A DNA stretch of 64,000 bases from Curvibacter microcysteis (GCF_028649435.1 NZ_JAQSIN010000003.1); one strand, 5' to 3'; positions 8,887 through 18,246 are shown, counted from the stretch's first letter. Notes: a model not told the origin generated them from the sequence alone. Numbers and translations: made by a program.

Positions 8887-10721
8887 TGATCACCTCACGC
8901 CAACTCACCCTGGCCGGCATCGCCGCCCTGGCGCTGGTCTGGGGCTTGCTGCCCGAGTTCACGCTCACCGTGATGAGCTACATCGGCCTGTACGCGCTGG
9001 TCGCAGCCGGCCTGGTCATGCTGACCGGGGTCGGCGGCATGACCTCATTTGGCCAGGCGGCTTTTGTCGGCCTGGGCGCTTACGCCACGGCCTGGGTCTG
9101 CACCTCGCCCTGGGTGGCGGCTTGGCTGCCCGCAGGGTTTCCGCGCGCCCTGCTGCCCTGGGCCGGCCTGCTGCTGGGCCTGTTGGTCACTTACGGGGTG
9201 GCCCGTTTTCTGGGCTCGGTCACGCTGCGCCTGTCTGGCCACTACTTGCCGCTGGGCACCATCGCCTGGGGCCTGAGCATCTACTACATCTTCGGCAACC
9301 TGGACGTGCTGGGCGGCTTCACGGGCATCACCGGCCTGCCGCCGCTGACCTTGGGATCGTTGTCCTTCGCCACGCCGCTGTACCTGGGGCCGGTGATCTG
9401 GGGCGTGTTGCTGCTGGCGCTGTGGGCGCTGCACAACCTGCTGGATTCGCGCGAGGGCCGCGCCATCCGTGCGCTCAAAGGCGGTCGCGTGATGGCCGAG
9501 TCCATGGGCGTGGACACCGCGCACTACCGCATCAAGCTGTTCGTGCTGGCGGCCCTGCTGGCCGCGCTGTCGGGCTGGCTGTACGCGCACCTGCAGCGCT
9601 TTGTGAACCCCACGCCCTTCAACATCAACATCGGCATCGAGTACCTGTTCATGGCCGTGGTCGGTGGCGCGGGCTACCTCTGGGGCGCGGTGCTGGGCGC
9701 CTTGCTCATCACCTTGCTCAAAGAGCAATTGCAGGACTGGCTGCCGCGCCTGCTGGGCAGCAGTGGCAACTTTGAAATCATCGTTTTCGGCCTGCTGATG
9801 CTGGTCGTGCTGCAGCGCTTTGCCGACGGCCTGTGGCCGCGCCTGAACCACTGGAGCGCACGCTGGCTGCGCCCCGACACGCGCCAGGCCCCGCCGTCGG
9901 CGCGACCCGTCACGCTGGCCCAGCGCACGCTGCCGCCCGCCGGTGAGGTGATCCTGCAGTCGCGCGACGTGAGTCGCCGCTTTGGGGGCTTGCTGGCCAA
10001 CGACTCGGTCAACTTGACGCTCAAGGCTGGGGAGGTGCACGCGCTGATCGGCCCCAACGGCGCCGGCAAGAGCACGTTCTTCAACATGATCTCGGGCGTC
10101 GACACCCCCAGCTCGGGCGAGGTGCGCCTGATGGGCGTGGTCATGCAGGGCAAGCCCTCGCGTGAGTTTGCCGCCCTGGGCCTGGGCCGCACCTTCCAGC
10201 ATGTGCGCTTGCTGGGCCAGCGCAGCGTGCTCGAGAACGTCGCCCTGGGCGCGCACCGCCGTGGCCGCCAAGGCTGGATCGCCAGCATGTTGCGGCTGGA
10301 CCGCGCCGAGGAGGCCGCCATCCTGGCCGAAGCGCGGCGCCAGATCGAGCGCTGCGGCCTGGGCGACCTGGCCGACCGGCCCGCCGCGTCGCTGGCCCTG
10401 GGCCAGCAGCGGGTGGTGGAGATCGCCCGCGCCCTGGCCGGCCAACCCGCCGCCTTGCTGCTGGACGAGCCCGCAGCCGGTTTGCGGCACCTGGAGAAAC
10501 AGGCCCTGGCCGTCTTGCTGGACCAACTGCGCTCCGAAGGCCTGGGCATTTTGGTGGTGGAACACGATATGGAGTTTGTGATGAACCTGGCCGATCGCAT
10601 CACGGTGCTGGAGTTCGGCGCCGTCATCGCCGAGGGCACGCCGGCCCAAGTGCAGGCCAATCCGCGCGTGCTGGACGCCTACCTGGGCGGCAGCGACGAC
10701 CTGGCAGGAGCCGCTGCATGA
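8883..10721 (+). CDS. LivM-LivG fusion: ABC permease joined to ATPase
   Basis: One 612-residue reading frame combines a LivM-type permease (about residues 1-320, hydrophobic segments, TSFGQAAFVGLGAY signature) with a LivG-type ATPase (about 355-612). The ATPase has Walker A GPNGAGKST, a variant signature LALGQQR, Walker B LLLDEPAAGL and the switch His in VEHDMEF. The usual LSGGQ is replaced by ALGQQ, as is common in LivG proteins. The junction is a Pro/Arg-rich linker near 325-350 with no frameshift or internal stop. The ATG at 8883 overlaps the previous stop; 8886 is equally possible. Confidence 0.93.
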   Translation: MMITSRQLTLAGIAALALVWGLLPEFTLTVMSYIGLYALVAAGLVMLTGVGGMTSFGQAAFVGLGAYATAWVCTSPWVAAWLPAGFPRALLPWAGLLLGLLVTYGVARFLGSVTLRLSGHYLPLGTIAWGLSIYYIFGNLDVLGGFTGITGLPPLTLGSLSFATPLYLGPVIWGVLLLALWALHNLLDSREGRAIRALKGGRVMAESMGVDTAHYRIKLFVLAALLAALSGWLYAHLQRFVNPTPFNINIGIEYLFMAVVGGAGYLWGAVLGALLITLLKEQLQDWLPRLLGSSGNFEIIVFGLLMLVVLQRFADGLWPRLNHWSARWLRPDTRQAPPSARPVTLAQRTLPPAGEVILQSRDVSRRFGGLLANDSVNLTLKAGEVHALIGPNGAGKSTFFNMISGVDTPSSGEVRLMGVVMQGKPSREFAALGLGRTFQHVRLLGQRSVLENVALGAHRRGRQGWIASMLRLDRAEEAAILAEARRQIERCGLGDLADRPAASLALGQQRVVEIARALAGQPAALLLDEPAAGLRHLEKQALAVLLDQLRSEGLGILVVEHDMEFVMNLADRITVLEFGAVIAEGTPAQVQANPRVLDAYLGGSDDLAGAAA

Positions 10722-11464
10722 GCCACGCCGAAGTCAAACCCACGCTGCTCGACTTGCAGCAGTTCAGCGTCTTCTATGGCGAGGTCGAAGCCGTGCACCA
10801 GGTCCACCTGACGGTGGGCGAGGGCGAGATCGTCACCGTCATCGGCCCCAACGGCGCGGGCAAGACCACGTTGCTGAGCGCGGCCATGGGCTTGCTGCCC
10901 TCGCAAGGCGTGCTGACCCTGGCGGGCGAGCGCATCGAGCGGCCCACGGTCGAGGCCATGGTGGCGCGCGGCGTCGCCCTGGTGCCCGAGAAGCGCGAGC
11001 TGTTCGGGGAGATGTCGGTCGAAGACAACCTCTTGCTGGGCGGCTTCTCGCGCTGGCGCAAGGGCCTCAAGGACCAGAAGCAGCGCATGGACGAGGTGTT
11101 CGACATCTTCCCGCGCCTCCAGGAGCGCCGCGCCCAGCTGGCCGCCACGCTGTCGGGTGGCGAGCGCCAGATGCTGGCCATTGGCCGCGCCCTCATGGCG
11201 CGCCCGCGCCTGCTGATGTTGGACGAGCCCTCGCTGGGCCTGGCGCCGCTGATCGTGCGCGAGGTGCTGCAGGTGGTGTCCTCGCTGCGTGACCTGGGCG
11301 TGTCGGTGCTGCTGGTCGAGCAGAACGCGCGCGCGGCGCTGCAGGTGGCCGACCGCGCCTATGTGCTGGAGATGGGCGCCGTAGCCTTGAGCGGCGCGGC
11401 CGCCGACCTGCTGCACGACCGCCGAATCATCGACACCTACCTGGGCCTGGGCGCCAAGCACTGA
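10718..11464 (+). CDS. ABC transporter ATPase, LivF type
   Basis: This 248-residue second ATPase of the branched-chain-type transporter would pair with the LivG half of the upstream fusion. Walker A GPNGAGKTT, signature LSGGERQ and Walker B LLMLDEPSLGL are intact, followed by the switch His-like VEQNAR region typical of LivF. The start overlaps the fusion gene's stop by four bases (ATGA). It completes the transporter: binding protein, two permease domains and two ATPase domains encoded by four genes. Confidence 0.93.
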   Translation: MSHAEVKPTLLDLQQFSVFYGEVEAVHQVHLTVGEGEIVTVIGPNGAGKTTLLSAAMGLLPSQGVLTLAGERIERPTVEAMVARGVALVPEKRELFGEMSVEDNLLLGGFSRWRKGLKDQKQRMDEVFDIFPRLQERRAQLAATLSGGERQMLAIGRALMARPRLLMLDEPSLGLAPLIVREVLQVVSSLRDLGVSVLLVEQNARAALQVADRAYVLEMGAVALSGAAADLLHDRRIIDTYLGLGAKH

Positions 11465-11525
11465 GGCCCCGGGCGCGCGGCCTGTTGGAGGCCCGCGTCC
11501 CCCCTTTCATTTTTGGGAGTTTTTC

Positions 11526-13568
11526 ATGACGCTTCAAAGTTTCATCGGCGGGCGCTGGATCGGTCAGCAAGCCGCCAGCGCGCTGCACAGCGCGGTCAAC
11601 GGCGCCACCGTAGCCCACACCCATGCCGAGGCGCTCGACTTCGGCGAAGCCGTGCATTTCGCGCGCCGCACCGGCGTGCCTGGCCTGATGGCGCTGGACT
11701 TCCAGGAGCGCGCCGCGCGCCTGAAGGCCCTGGCCAAGTACCTCAATGAGCACAAGGAGTCGCTCTACGCGATCTCCGCCCACACCGGCGCCACCCGCGC
11801 CGACAGCTGGGTCGACATCGAAGGCGGCAGCGGCACCTTGTTCGCCTACGCCGCCATGGGCAGTGGCGAGCTGCCCAGCGGCAACCTGATCCATGAAGGC
11901 CCGGCCCAGTCGCTGGGCAAGAAGGGCGCATTTGCCGGCACCCACATCCTGGTGCCGCGCGGCGGCCTCGCGGTGCACATCAATGCCTTCAACTTCCCGG
12001 TCTGGGGCCTGTTGGAGAAGTTCGCGCCCACCTTCCTGGCCGGCATGCCCTGCATCGGCAAGCCCGCCACCGCCACCAGCTACCTGACCGAGGCCCTGGT
12101 GCGCCTGATCGACCAGTCGGGCATCCTGCCGGCCGGCGCGCTGCAGCTCGTCATTGGCGGCACCGGTGACCTGCTGGACCGCCTGGAAGGCCCCGATGTG
12201 GTGACCTTCACCGGCTCGGCCGACACCGCCGCGCGCCTGCGCGTCAACGCCAACCTGGTGCGCCACAGCATCCCCTTCAATGCCGAGGCCGACTCGCTGA
12301 ACTGTTCCATCCTGGCGCCCGACGTGACGCCAGACGACGAGGAGTTCGAGCTCTTCATCAAGGAGGTGGCGCGCGAGATGACCGTCAAGGCCGGCCAGAA
12401 GTGCACCGCCATCCGCCGTGCCATCGTGCCGCGCCAGCACCTGGACGCCGTGGCCGAGCGCCTGTCGGCCCGCCTGGCCAAGACCGTGGTCGGCGACCCG
12501 GCGCTGGAGGCGGTGCGCATGGGCGCCCTGGCCTCCCGGGCCCAACAGGCCGACGTGGCCGAGCGCGTGGCCCTGCTGCGCCAGGGGGCCGAGCTGGTCT
12601 ATGGCGGCGGCACGGCTGACTTTGCCCCGCTGGGCGAGGGCAGCGAGCAAGGCGCCTTCTTCCAGCCCACGCTGCTGCTGAGCCGCCAACCTCTGATCCA
12701 CGACGCGGTGCACGACATCGAGGCCTTTGGCCCGGTCAGCACCCTGATGCCTTACGACGGCCTGGACGAAGCGCTGCAACTCGCCGCGCGCGGCCGGGGC
12801 AGCCTGGTGGGTTCCCTGGTCACCAAGGACCCGGCGACCGCCGCGCGGGTGATCCCCGTGGTCGCGGCCCACCATGGCCGCCTGCTGGTGCTGGACCGCG
12901 AGGCCGCCACCGAAAGCACCGGCCACGGCTCGCCCCTGCCCATGCTCAAGCACGGCGGCCCGGGCCGCGCGGGCGGCGGCGAGGAGCTGGGCGGCATCCG
13001 CGCCGTCAAGCACTACCTGCAACGCGCCGCGCTGCAAGGCTCGCCCACCATGCTGGCCGCCATCACGGGCGAGCATGTGCGGGGCGCCAAGGTGATCGAG
13101 ACCGAGGTCCACCCCTTCCGCCGTCACTTTGAAGACCTGCGCATCGGCGAGTCCCTGTTGACCCACCGCCGCACCGTGACCGAGGCCGACATCGGCGCCT
13201 TTGGCGGCCTGTCGGGCGACTACTTCTACATGCACTTCGACGACATCGCGGCCAAGGAAAGCCCGTTTGGCCAGCGCATCGCGCACGGCTACTTCGTGCT
13301 GTCGGCGGCCGCCGGCTTGTTTGTCTCGCCCGCGCCCGGCCCGGTGCTGGCCAACTATGGGCTGGACACGCTGCGCTTCGTCAAGCCGGTGGCCATTGGC
13401 GACACCATCCAGGCCCGCCTGACGGCCAAGCGCAAGATCGACCGGCAAAAGAAGGATGCCAAGGGCGTGGGCCAGGGCGTGGTGGCCTGGGACGTGGAGG
13501 TCAGCAACCAGCTCGGCGAACTGGTCGCCAGCTACGACATCCTGACTCTGGTGGCCAAGCGCGGTTGA
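11526..13568 (+). CDS. paaZ: PaaZ bifunctional oxepin-CoA hydrolase / semialdehyde dehydrogenase
   Basis: PaaZ opens the oxepin-CoA ring and oxidises the resulting aldehyde to 3-oxo-5,6-dehydrosuberyl-CoA. The 680-residue protein has an aldehyde dehydrogenase domain (about 1-520) with E254 and nucleophile C293 in GQKCTAIRRA. A MaoC-type hydratase domain (about 535-680) has the D565/H570 pair in SGDYFYMHFD. These match E256/C295 and D561/H566 of the E. coli enzyme. A GGGAG site at 11515-11519 precedes the ATG. It lies 61 bases after the transporter genes and is the last paa gene seen here. Confidence 0.97.
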   Translation: MTLQSFIGGRWIGQQAASALHSAVNGATVAHTHAEALDFGEAVHFARRTGVPGLMALDFQERAARLKALAKYLNEHKESLYAISAHTGATRADSWVDIEGGSGTLFAYAAMGSGELPSGNLIHEGPAQSLGKKGAFAGTHILVPRGGLAVHINAFNFPVWGLLEKFAPTFLAGMPCIGKPATATSYLTEALVRLIDQSGILPAGALQLVIGGTGDLLDRLEGPDVVTFTGSADTAARLRVNANLVRHSIPFNAEADSLNCSILAPDVTPDDEEFELFIKEVAREMTVKAGQKCTAIRRAIVPRQHLDAVAERLSARLAKTVVGDPALEAVRMGALASRAQQADVAERVALLRQGAELVYGGGTADFAPLGEGSEQGAFFQPTLLLSRQPLIHDAVHDIEAFGPVSTLMPYDGLDEALQLAARGRGSLVGSLVTKDPATAARVIPVVAAHHGRLLVLDREAATESTGHGSPLPMLKHGGPGRAGGGEELGGIRAVKHYLQRAALQGSPTMLAAITGEHVRGAKVIETEVHPFRRHFEDLRIGESLLTHRRTVTEADIGAFGGLSGDYFYMHFDDIAAKESPFGQRIAHGYFVLSAAAGLFVSPAPGPVLANYGLDTLRFVKPVAIGDTIQARLTAKRKIDRQKKDAKGVGQGVVAWDVEVSNQLGELVASYDILTLVAKRG

Positions 13569-13708
13569 GGGCCCGCCTGCCGGCCCTGTGTCGGGGCCGT
13601 GCGGAATGGTGCACGACCCCGGGGCCTCCCGGGCTTTCAGGGCTGCCGCGCCTGACTTGCTTTAGCATGGCAGGACCTCCCTGCTTGGAAATGTCCCCCT
13701 TGCCCGCT

Positions 13709-14131
13709 ATGGCCCAACCCTTTGAAGCCGCTGCCTCCTGGTGTGACCGTGTGCTCCCCTGGCTGCAGCACAGCCTACCCGGGCTGCTGGCGGTCTACGG
13801 CTTTGGCAGCCGCATCACCGGGCAGGCCCGGGCTGACAGTGACCTGGACCTGGCCGTGTTGGTGGCGGGTTATGCCGATCCCGTGCTGCTGTTTGAGTTG
13901 GCCGGTGAACTGGCCGACCGGGTGGGGTGCGAGGTGGATTTGCTCGACATGCGGGCGGCCTCGACCGTCATGCAGCACCAGATCCTGAGCACCGGCCTGC
14001 GGCTGTGGTCAGCGGATCCCTTGGTCGGGATTTGGGAAGCAGGCGTCTTGAACGACAAGCTGGACCTGGATCAGGCGCGGGCGGGCTTGATGCGTGACAT
14101 CGAACGCGAAGGGCGTGTCCATGGCCGATGA
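13709..14131 (+). CDS. mntA: MntA-type minimal nucleotidyltransferase antitoxin
   Basis: About 140 residues with the complete minimal-nucleotidyltransferase signature: G33-S34, ten residues, then D45-x-D47 (GFGSRITGQARADSDLDLAV). In characterised HepT-MntA pairs the MntA enzyme adds AMP to the toxin and neutralises it. The start is uncertain: in-frame ATGs lie at 13667, 13691 and 13709, none with a strong ribosome-binding site. I chose 13709 because it gives the usual distance to the GS motif. The 3' end overlaps hepT by 11 bases, as expected for a coupled pair. Confidence 0.85.
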   Translation: MAQPFEAAASWCDRVLPWLQHSLPGLLAVYGFGSRITGQARADSDLDLAVLVAGYADPVLLFELAGELADRVGCEVDLLDMRAASTVMQHQILSTGLRLWSADPLVGIWEAGVLNDKLDLDQARAGLMRDIEREGRVHGR

Positions 14132-14552
14132 GGTGCTGATCAACAAGGCCGCGACCGTCGAGCGTTGTGTGGCTCGGGCACGTGAAGAGTACGACAAGGA
14201 CCCGGCCACCTTGGGCTCTGACTTCACTCGATTGGACGCCGCCATCCTCAACCTGCAGCGGGCTTGTGAGGCTTGCTTGGACATGGGGCACCATCTGGTG
14301 CGGCGGGAGCGTTTGGGCCTGCCTCAAAGCGCCCGTGATGTTTTCTCCCTATTGGCTCAGCGCGCTTGGATAGATGCTGAGCTGGCCGATGCACTCAAGC
14401 GCATGGTGGGCTTTCGCAACATCGCGGTGCATGACTACCAGGCGCTGCAGTTGCCCATCACGGTCAATATCATCGAACACCACCTAGGTGACTTTTTGCG
14501 CTTCACCCAAGCCTTGCTGTTGCGCGACTCGGCCGGTCAACCAGGCAGTTGA
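14121..14552 (+). CDS. hepT: HepT-like HEPN ribonuclease toxin
   Basis: This 143-residue all-helical HEPN protein carries the catalytic R-x4-H motif at R99-H104, followed by D105 and Y106 (RNIAVHDY). In known type VII systems this R-x4-H-x-Y motif forms the RNase active site, and its Tyr is the residue AMPylated by MntA. The ATG at 14121 lies inside the end of mntA; an in-frame GTG at 14094 would add nine residues. Antitoxin before toxin with overlapping ends fits co-translation. The pair sits between paaZ and a lactate-dehydrogenase gene, with no mobile-element remnant visible. Confidence 0.88.
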   Translation: MADEVLINKAATVERCVARAREEYDKDPATLGSDFTRLDAAILNLQRACEACLDMGHHLVRRERLGLPQSARDVFSLLAQRAWIDAELADALKRMVGFRNIAVHDYQALQLPITVNIIEHHLGDFLRFTQALLLRDSAGQPGS

Positions 14553-14635
14553 GAGAATTTGTCGGGCCCCTCAAAAATCTTCACGTGACGCGGGCGCCGC
14601 TGTGGCTACCATTTGCGCTCCTAAGGAGTTGCCCC

Positions 14636-15793
14636 GTGGCCGATTTATCCAAGATCACCTGCATTGAAGACCTGCGCCGCATTGCCGAGCGCCGCGTGCC
14701 CCGCATGTTCTACGACTACGCCGATTCGGGCGCGTGGACGGAGGGCACTTACCGCTCCAACGAGACGGACTTCCAGGGCATCAAGCTGCGCCAGCGCGTG
14801 GCCGTCAACATGGAAGGGCGCAGCACCCGCACCACGATGGTCGGCCAGGACGTGGCCATGCCGGTGGCGATTGCGCCCACGGGTCTGACCGGCATGCAGC
14901 ACGCCGACGGCGAGATCCTCGGCGCCAAGGCGGCCAAGGCCTTTGGCATTCCGTTCACGCTGTCGACCATGAGCATCTGCTCGCTCGAGGACATCGCCGA
15001 GCACACCCAGCGCCACCCGTTCTGGTTCCAGCTCTACGTGATGAAAGACCGCGACTTCATCGAACGCTTGATCGATCGCGCCAAGGCCGCCAATTGCTCC
15101 GCCTTGCAGCTCACGCTGGACCTGCAGATCCTGGGTCAGCGCCACAAGGACATCAAGAACGGCTTGTCGGCCCCGCCCAAGCCCACGCTGAAAAACCTCA
15201 TCAACCTGGCGACCAAGCCGCGCTGGTGCCTGGGCATGCTGGGCACACCGCGCCGCACCTTCGGCAACATCGTGGGCCACGCCAAGGGCGTGGGGGACTT
15301 GTCCTCGCTGTCTTCGTGGACGGCCGAGCAATTCGACCCGGGCCTCAACTGGGGCGATGTGGAGTGGATCAAGAAGCGCTGGGGCGGCAAGCTGATCCTC
15401 AAGGGCATCATGGACGAGGAAGACGCCCGCCTGGCCGCCAACAGCGGCGCCGACGCGCTGATCGTGTCCAACCACGGCGGTCGCCAGCTCGACGGTGCGC
15501 CCTCCAGCATCAAGGCGCTGCCAGCGATTGCCGAGGCGGTGGGCAAGGACATCGAGGTCTGGATGGACGGCGGCATCCGCAGCGGCCAGGACGTGCTCAA
15601 GGCGCGGGCCCTGGGCGCGCGCGGCACGCTGATCGGGCGCAGCTTTTTGTACGCCCTGGGCGCCTTCGGCGAAGAGGGGGTCACCCGCGCGCTGCAGATC
15701 ATCCACAAAGAGCTGGACATCACCATGGCGTTTTGTGGTCACACCAACATCAACACGGTGGACAAGGGCATCCTGCTGCCCGGCACCTACTGA
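14636..15793 (+). CDS. lldD: FMN-dependent alpha-hydroxy-acid dehydrogenase, L-lactate dehydrogenase type
   Basis: This 385-residue TIM-barrel flavoenzyme of the LldD/glycolate oxidase family would oxidise L-lactate (or a similar 2-hydroxy acid) and pass electrons to the quinone pool. Family motifs are clear: FYDYADSGAWTEGTYRSN near residue 25, the active-site His H280 in VSNHGGRQLDG, and the phosphate-binding DGGIRSGQDVLKARALGA. The start is GTG at 14636 because AAGGAG (14623-14628) lies 7 bases before it. An upstream in-frame start at 14549 lacks this support. The exact substrate cannot be read from sequence, since mandelate and glycolate enzymes share the fold. Confidence 0.88.
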   Translation: MADLSKITCIEDLRRIAERRVPRMFYDYADSGAWTEGTYRSNETDFQGIKLRQRVAVNMEGRSTRTTMVGQDVAMPVAIAPTGLTGMQHADGEILGAKAAKAFGIPFTLSTMSICSLEDIAEHTQRHPFWFQLYVMKDRDFIERLIDRAKAANCSALQLTLDLQILGQRHKDIKNGLSAPPKPTLKNLINLATKPRWCLGMLGTPRRTFGNIVGHAKGVGDLSSLSSWTAEQFDPGLNWGDVEWIKKRWGGKLILKGIMDEEDARLAANSGADALIVSNHGGRQLDGAPSSIKALPAIAEAVGKDIEVWMDGGIRSGQDVLKARALGARGTLIGRSFLYALGAFGEEGVTRALQIIHKELDITMAFCGHTNINTVDKGILLPGTY

Positions 15794-15851
15794 GCCTGGG
15801 GGCTGACAGGCCGGGCCGGTGGGCGCTGCCTGGCGCCCCGGCGCGCGCGGT

Positions 15852-17159
15852 ATGCTTGGCCGCGTGAGCGACGATCCTCTTGCAACTTCGACGGCTTTGG
15901 CGACGCTTTCGCCAGCCCCAGGCGCCCCGCCGGCTGCGGCGGCCCCCGAGGCCGCGCCGACCCGGCCGCGGCGCATCGCCCACCTCGACATGGATGCTTT
16001 TTATGCCTCGGTCGAGTTGCTGCGCTACCCCCAACTCAAGGGCTTGCCGGTGGTCATCGGCGGTGGGCGTCGGGGCGTGGACTCGGTGCTGGCCGCTGGC
16101 CCCGAGCTGCCGCTGGAAGCGTTTCCGCGCCTGGCGGGCTACACCGGGCGCGGCGTCATCACCACCGCGACCTACGCCGCGCGCCAGTTTGGCGTGGGCT
16201 CGGCCATGGGTTTGATGAAGGCGGCGCGCCTGTGCCCGCAGGCCATTTTGTTGCCGGTGGACTTTGACGAGTACCGCAAGTTCTCACGCTGGTTCAAAAG
16301 CATCATCACCGACATCGCGCCGCTGATGGAAGACCGGGGTGTGGACGAGGTCTACATCGACTTCACCGACGTGCCTGGGGGCCAGCGCGAGGGCGGGCGC
16401 GTGCTGGCGCGCCTGATCCAGAAAAGCATCTTCGAGGCCACCGGCCTGACCTGCTCGGTGGGCGTGGCGCCCAACAAGCTGCTGGCCAAGATGGCCAGCG
16501 AGTTCAACAAGCCCAATGGGATTTCGGTGCTGCACGAGCACGAACTGCGCGATCGCATCTGGCCTCTGTCGTGCCGCAAGGTCAACGGCATTGGCCCCAA
16601 GGCGGAGCAAAAGCTGATCGCCCACGGCATCCACACCCTGGGCGATCTGGCCCAGCGGCCGCGTGACTGGTTGCTGGCCCACTTTGGCAAGGCCTACGGC
16701 GCCTGGCTGCACGAGGCGGCCTGGGGGCGCGACGCGCGGCCGGTGGTGACCGAGAGCGAGCCCGTCTCCATGAGCCGCGAAACCACTTTTGAGCGCGACC
16801 TGCACGCGCGCCATGACCGCGCCGAGCTGAGCCAGGTCTTCACCCAGCTGTGCGAGCGGGTGGCAGCCGACCTGCAGCGCAAAGGTTATGTGGGCCGCAC
16901 CATTGGCGTGAAGCTGCGCTACGACGACTTCCGCATCGTCACCCGTGACCAGACCCTCGGTGAGGCCACGGCCGACGCGGCACTGATCCGCCGCACCGCT
17001 GGCCTGTGCCTGAAGCGGGTGGATTTGACGCGGCGCTTTCGCTTGCTGGGGGTGCGCGTCGGGGGCTTGCAACGCCTGGGCGAGGACGGTCTGCCCCAGC
17101 CTCCAGCCGCCCCCAGCGCAGCGGCGCCAACCGCGCCCGCCATGGACCAGCTCTTCTGA
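15852..17159 (+). CDS. dinB: DNA polymerase IV (Y-family, DinB)
   Basis: This 435-residue translesion polymerase has its first metal ligand, D46, in HLDMDAFYASVE and the D165-E166 pair in GVDEVYIDF. Helix-hairpin-helix and little-finger regions follow. About 28 extra residues (roughly 66-95, including DSVLAAGPELPLEAF) separate the VVIGGGRRG strand from RGVITTATYAARQFGV, where the E. coli enzyme has a short turn. The C-terminus ends MDQLF, a degenerate version of the QL-x-LF clamp-binding peptide that keeps the final L and F. I chose the ATG at 15852; GTGs at 15819 and 15864 are alternatives. Confidence 0.93.
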   Translation: MLGRVSDDPLATSTALATLSPAPGAPPAAAAPEAAPTRPRRIAHLDMDAFYASVELLRYPQLKGLPVVIGGGRRGVDSVLAAGPELPLEAFPRLAGYTGRGVITTATYAARQFGVGSAMGLMKAARLCPQAILLPVDFDEYRKFSRWFKSIITDIAPLMEDRGVDEVYIDFTDVPGGQREGGRVLARLIQKSIFEATGLTCSVGVAPNKLLAKMASEFNKPNGISVLHEHELRDRIWPLSCRKVNGIGPKAEQKLIAHGIHTLGDLAQRPRDWLLAHFGKAYGAWLHEAAWGRDARPVVTESEPVSMSRETTFERDLHARHDRAELSQVFTQLCERVAADLQRKGYVGRTIGVKLRYDDFRIVTRDQTLGEATADAALIRRTAGLCLKRVDLTRRFRLLGVRVGGLQRLGEDGLPQPPAAPSAAAPTAPAMDQLF

Positions 17160-17313
17160 GCCCGCGGCTCCGGGCTGGGTGGCGGGGCCCCAGACAAAGC
17201 CCCCAAAGCCTGCTGGGATAAACGGTTTTTGAATCCAGTTGAGTGGCGCCCGCGTACAAGCTCACAAGGCCCGCTCGGTGCCCGTCCCTGCCCCTACCTG
17301 GAGATGCTTGTTG

Positions 17314-18246
17314 ATGCTTACTTCTTTCCGACTGCTGGCACTGTCCTGTGTGCTGGCTGCCCCCTCCTTCAGCGCCTGGTCTGACACGGGCAAGCTGCGC
17401 CTGACCGGCGGCATCAGCAGCGTGGATGGCGCGGGCGGTGGCGGTGTGTCGCCCTGGGCCCTGATCGGCACCCAGGCCACCGAAGGGGAGCAGGGCCTGA
17501 GCCTGAGTGCCAGCCGCTTGCGCACCCAGGACTACGGCTTGGACACGGTGGCGGCCGCCTGGTCCTGGAATGACCGGCTGGAGCTGTCGCTGGCGCGGCA
17601 AGACTTTGATGCCTCGCCCGCCGTGGCCTTGAACGGGCTGGGCTTTGCCGTCAGCCCAGGCCAGCACATCCGCATGGACGTGCTGGGCGTGAAATGGCGC
17701 GTGGCCGGCGAGGCGGTGCTGGACAGCGACAGCCTGATGCCCCAGGTGGCTGTGGGGGCGCAGTTCAAGCACACGGATGCCGGCAGCCTGCGCCCAGTGC
17801 TTGATTTTGTCGGGGCCAAGACCCAGGGTGTCGATGTCTACGTGGCTGCCAGCAAGCTGCTGTTGGAGCGGGGCCTGCTGCTCAATGCCACCCTGCGTTA
17901 CACCAACGCCAACCAGGGCGGCCTGCTGGGCTTTGGGGCGGCGGCGCCCGGGCGCCAGGCGCGTTCGCTGCAGCCCGAGCTGTCGCTTGCTTATCTGCTG
18001 CGCAAAGACCTGGCGGTCGGCGCCGAGATTCGCTGGAACCCCAACAACCTGGAGGCCGTGGGCCGGGCGGCCGGCCTGGGCAACGCGCTGCGCCAGGACG
18101 CATGGCGCGATCTTTTTGTGGTGTGGTCGCCGGCCCGGCAGTGGACCTTGACGGCCGCTTATGTGGACCTGGGGCGGGTGGTGCCCGGGGTGACCCAGAA
18201 CCGGCGCCAAAGTGGGCTGTTTGTGGCCAGCACCTGGTCTTTTTGA
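17314..18246 (+). CDS. DUF3034 family protein, probable outer-membrane beta-barrel
   Basis: This 310-residue product has a signal peptide (MLTSFRLLALSCVLAAPSFSA) followed by alternating polar/aromatic beta-strand patterns and a terminal Phe in ASTWSF, the usual end of an outer-membrane barrel. Overall it resembles the DUF3034 family, whose function is unknown. I chose the ATG at 17314, preceded by CTGGAG. A secreted truncated hemoglobin gene follows 69 bases later and a cupredoxin gene after that, so it may form the outer-membrane part of a small redox or metal-handling unit. The family call is from memory of the family's features. Confidence 0.72.
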   Translation: MLTSFRLLALSCVLAAPSFSAWSDTGKLRLTGGISSVDGAGGGGVSPWALIGTQATEGEQGLSLSASRLRTQDYGLDTVAAAWSWNDRLELSLARQDFDASPAVALNGLGFAVSPGQHIRMDVLGVKWRVAGEAVLDSDSLMPQVAVGAQFKHTDAGSLRPVLDFVGAKTQGVDVYVAASKLLLERGLLLNATLRYTNANQGGLLGFGAAAPGRQARSLQPELSLAYLLRKDLAVGAEIRWNPNNLEAVGRAAGLGNALRQDAWRDLFVVWSPARQWTLTAAYVDLGRVVPGVTQNRRQSGLFVASTWSF

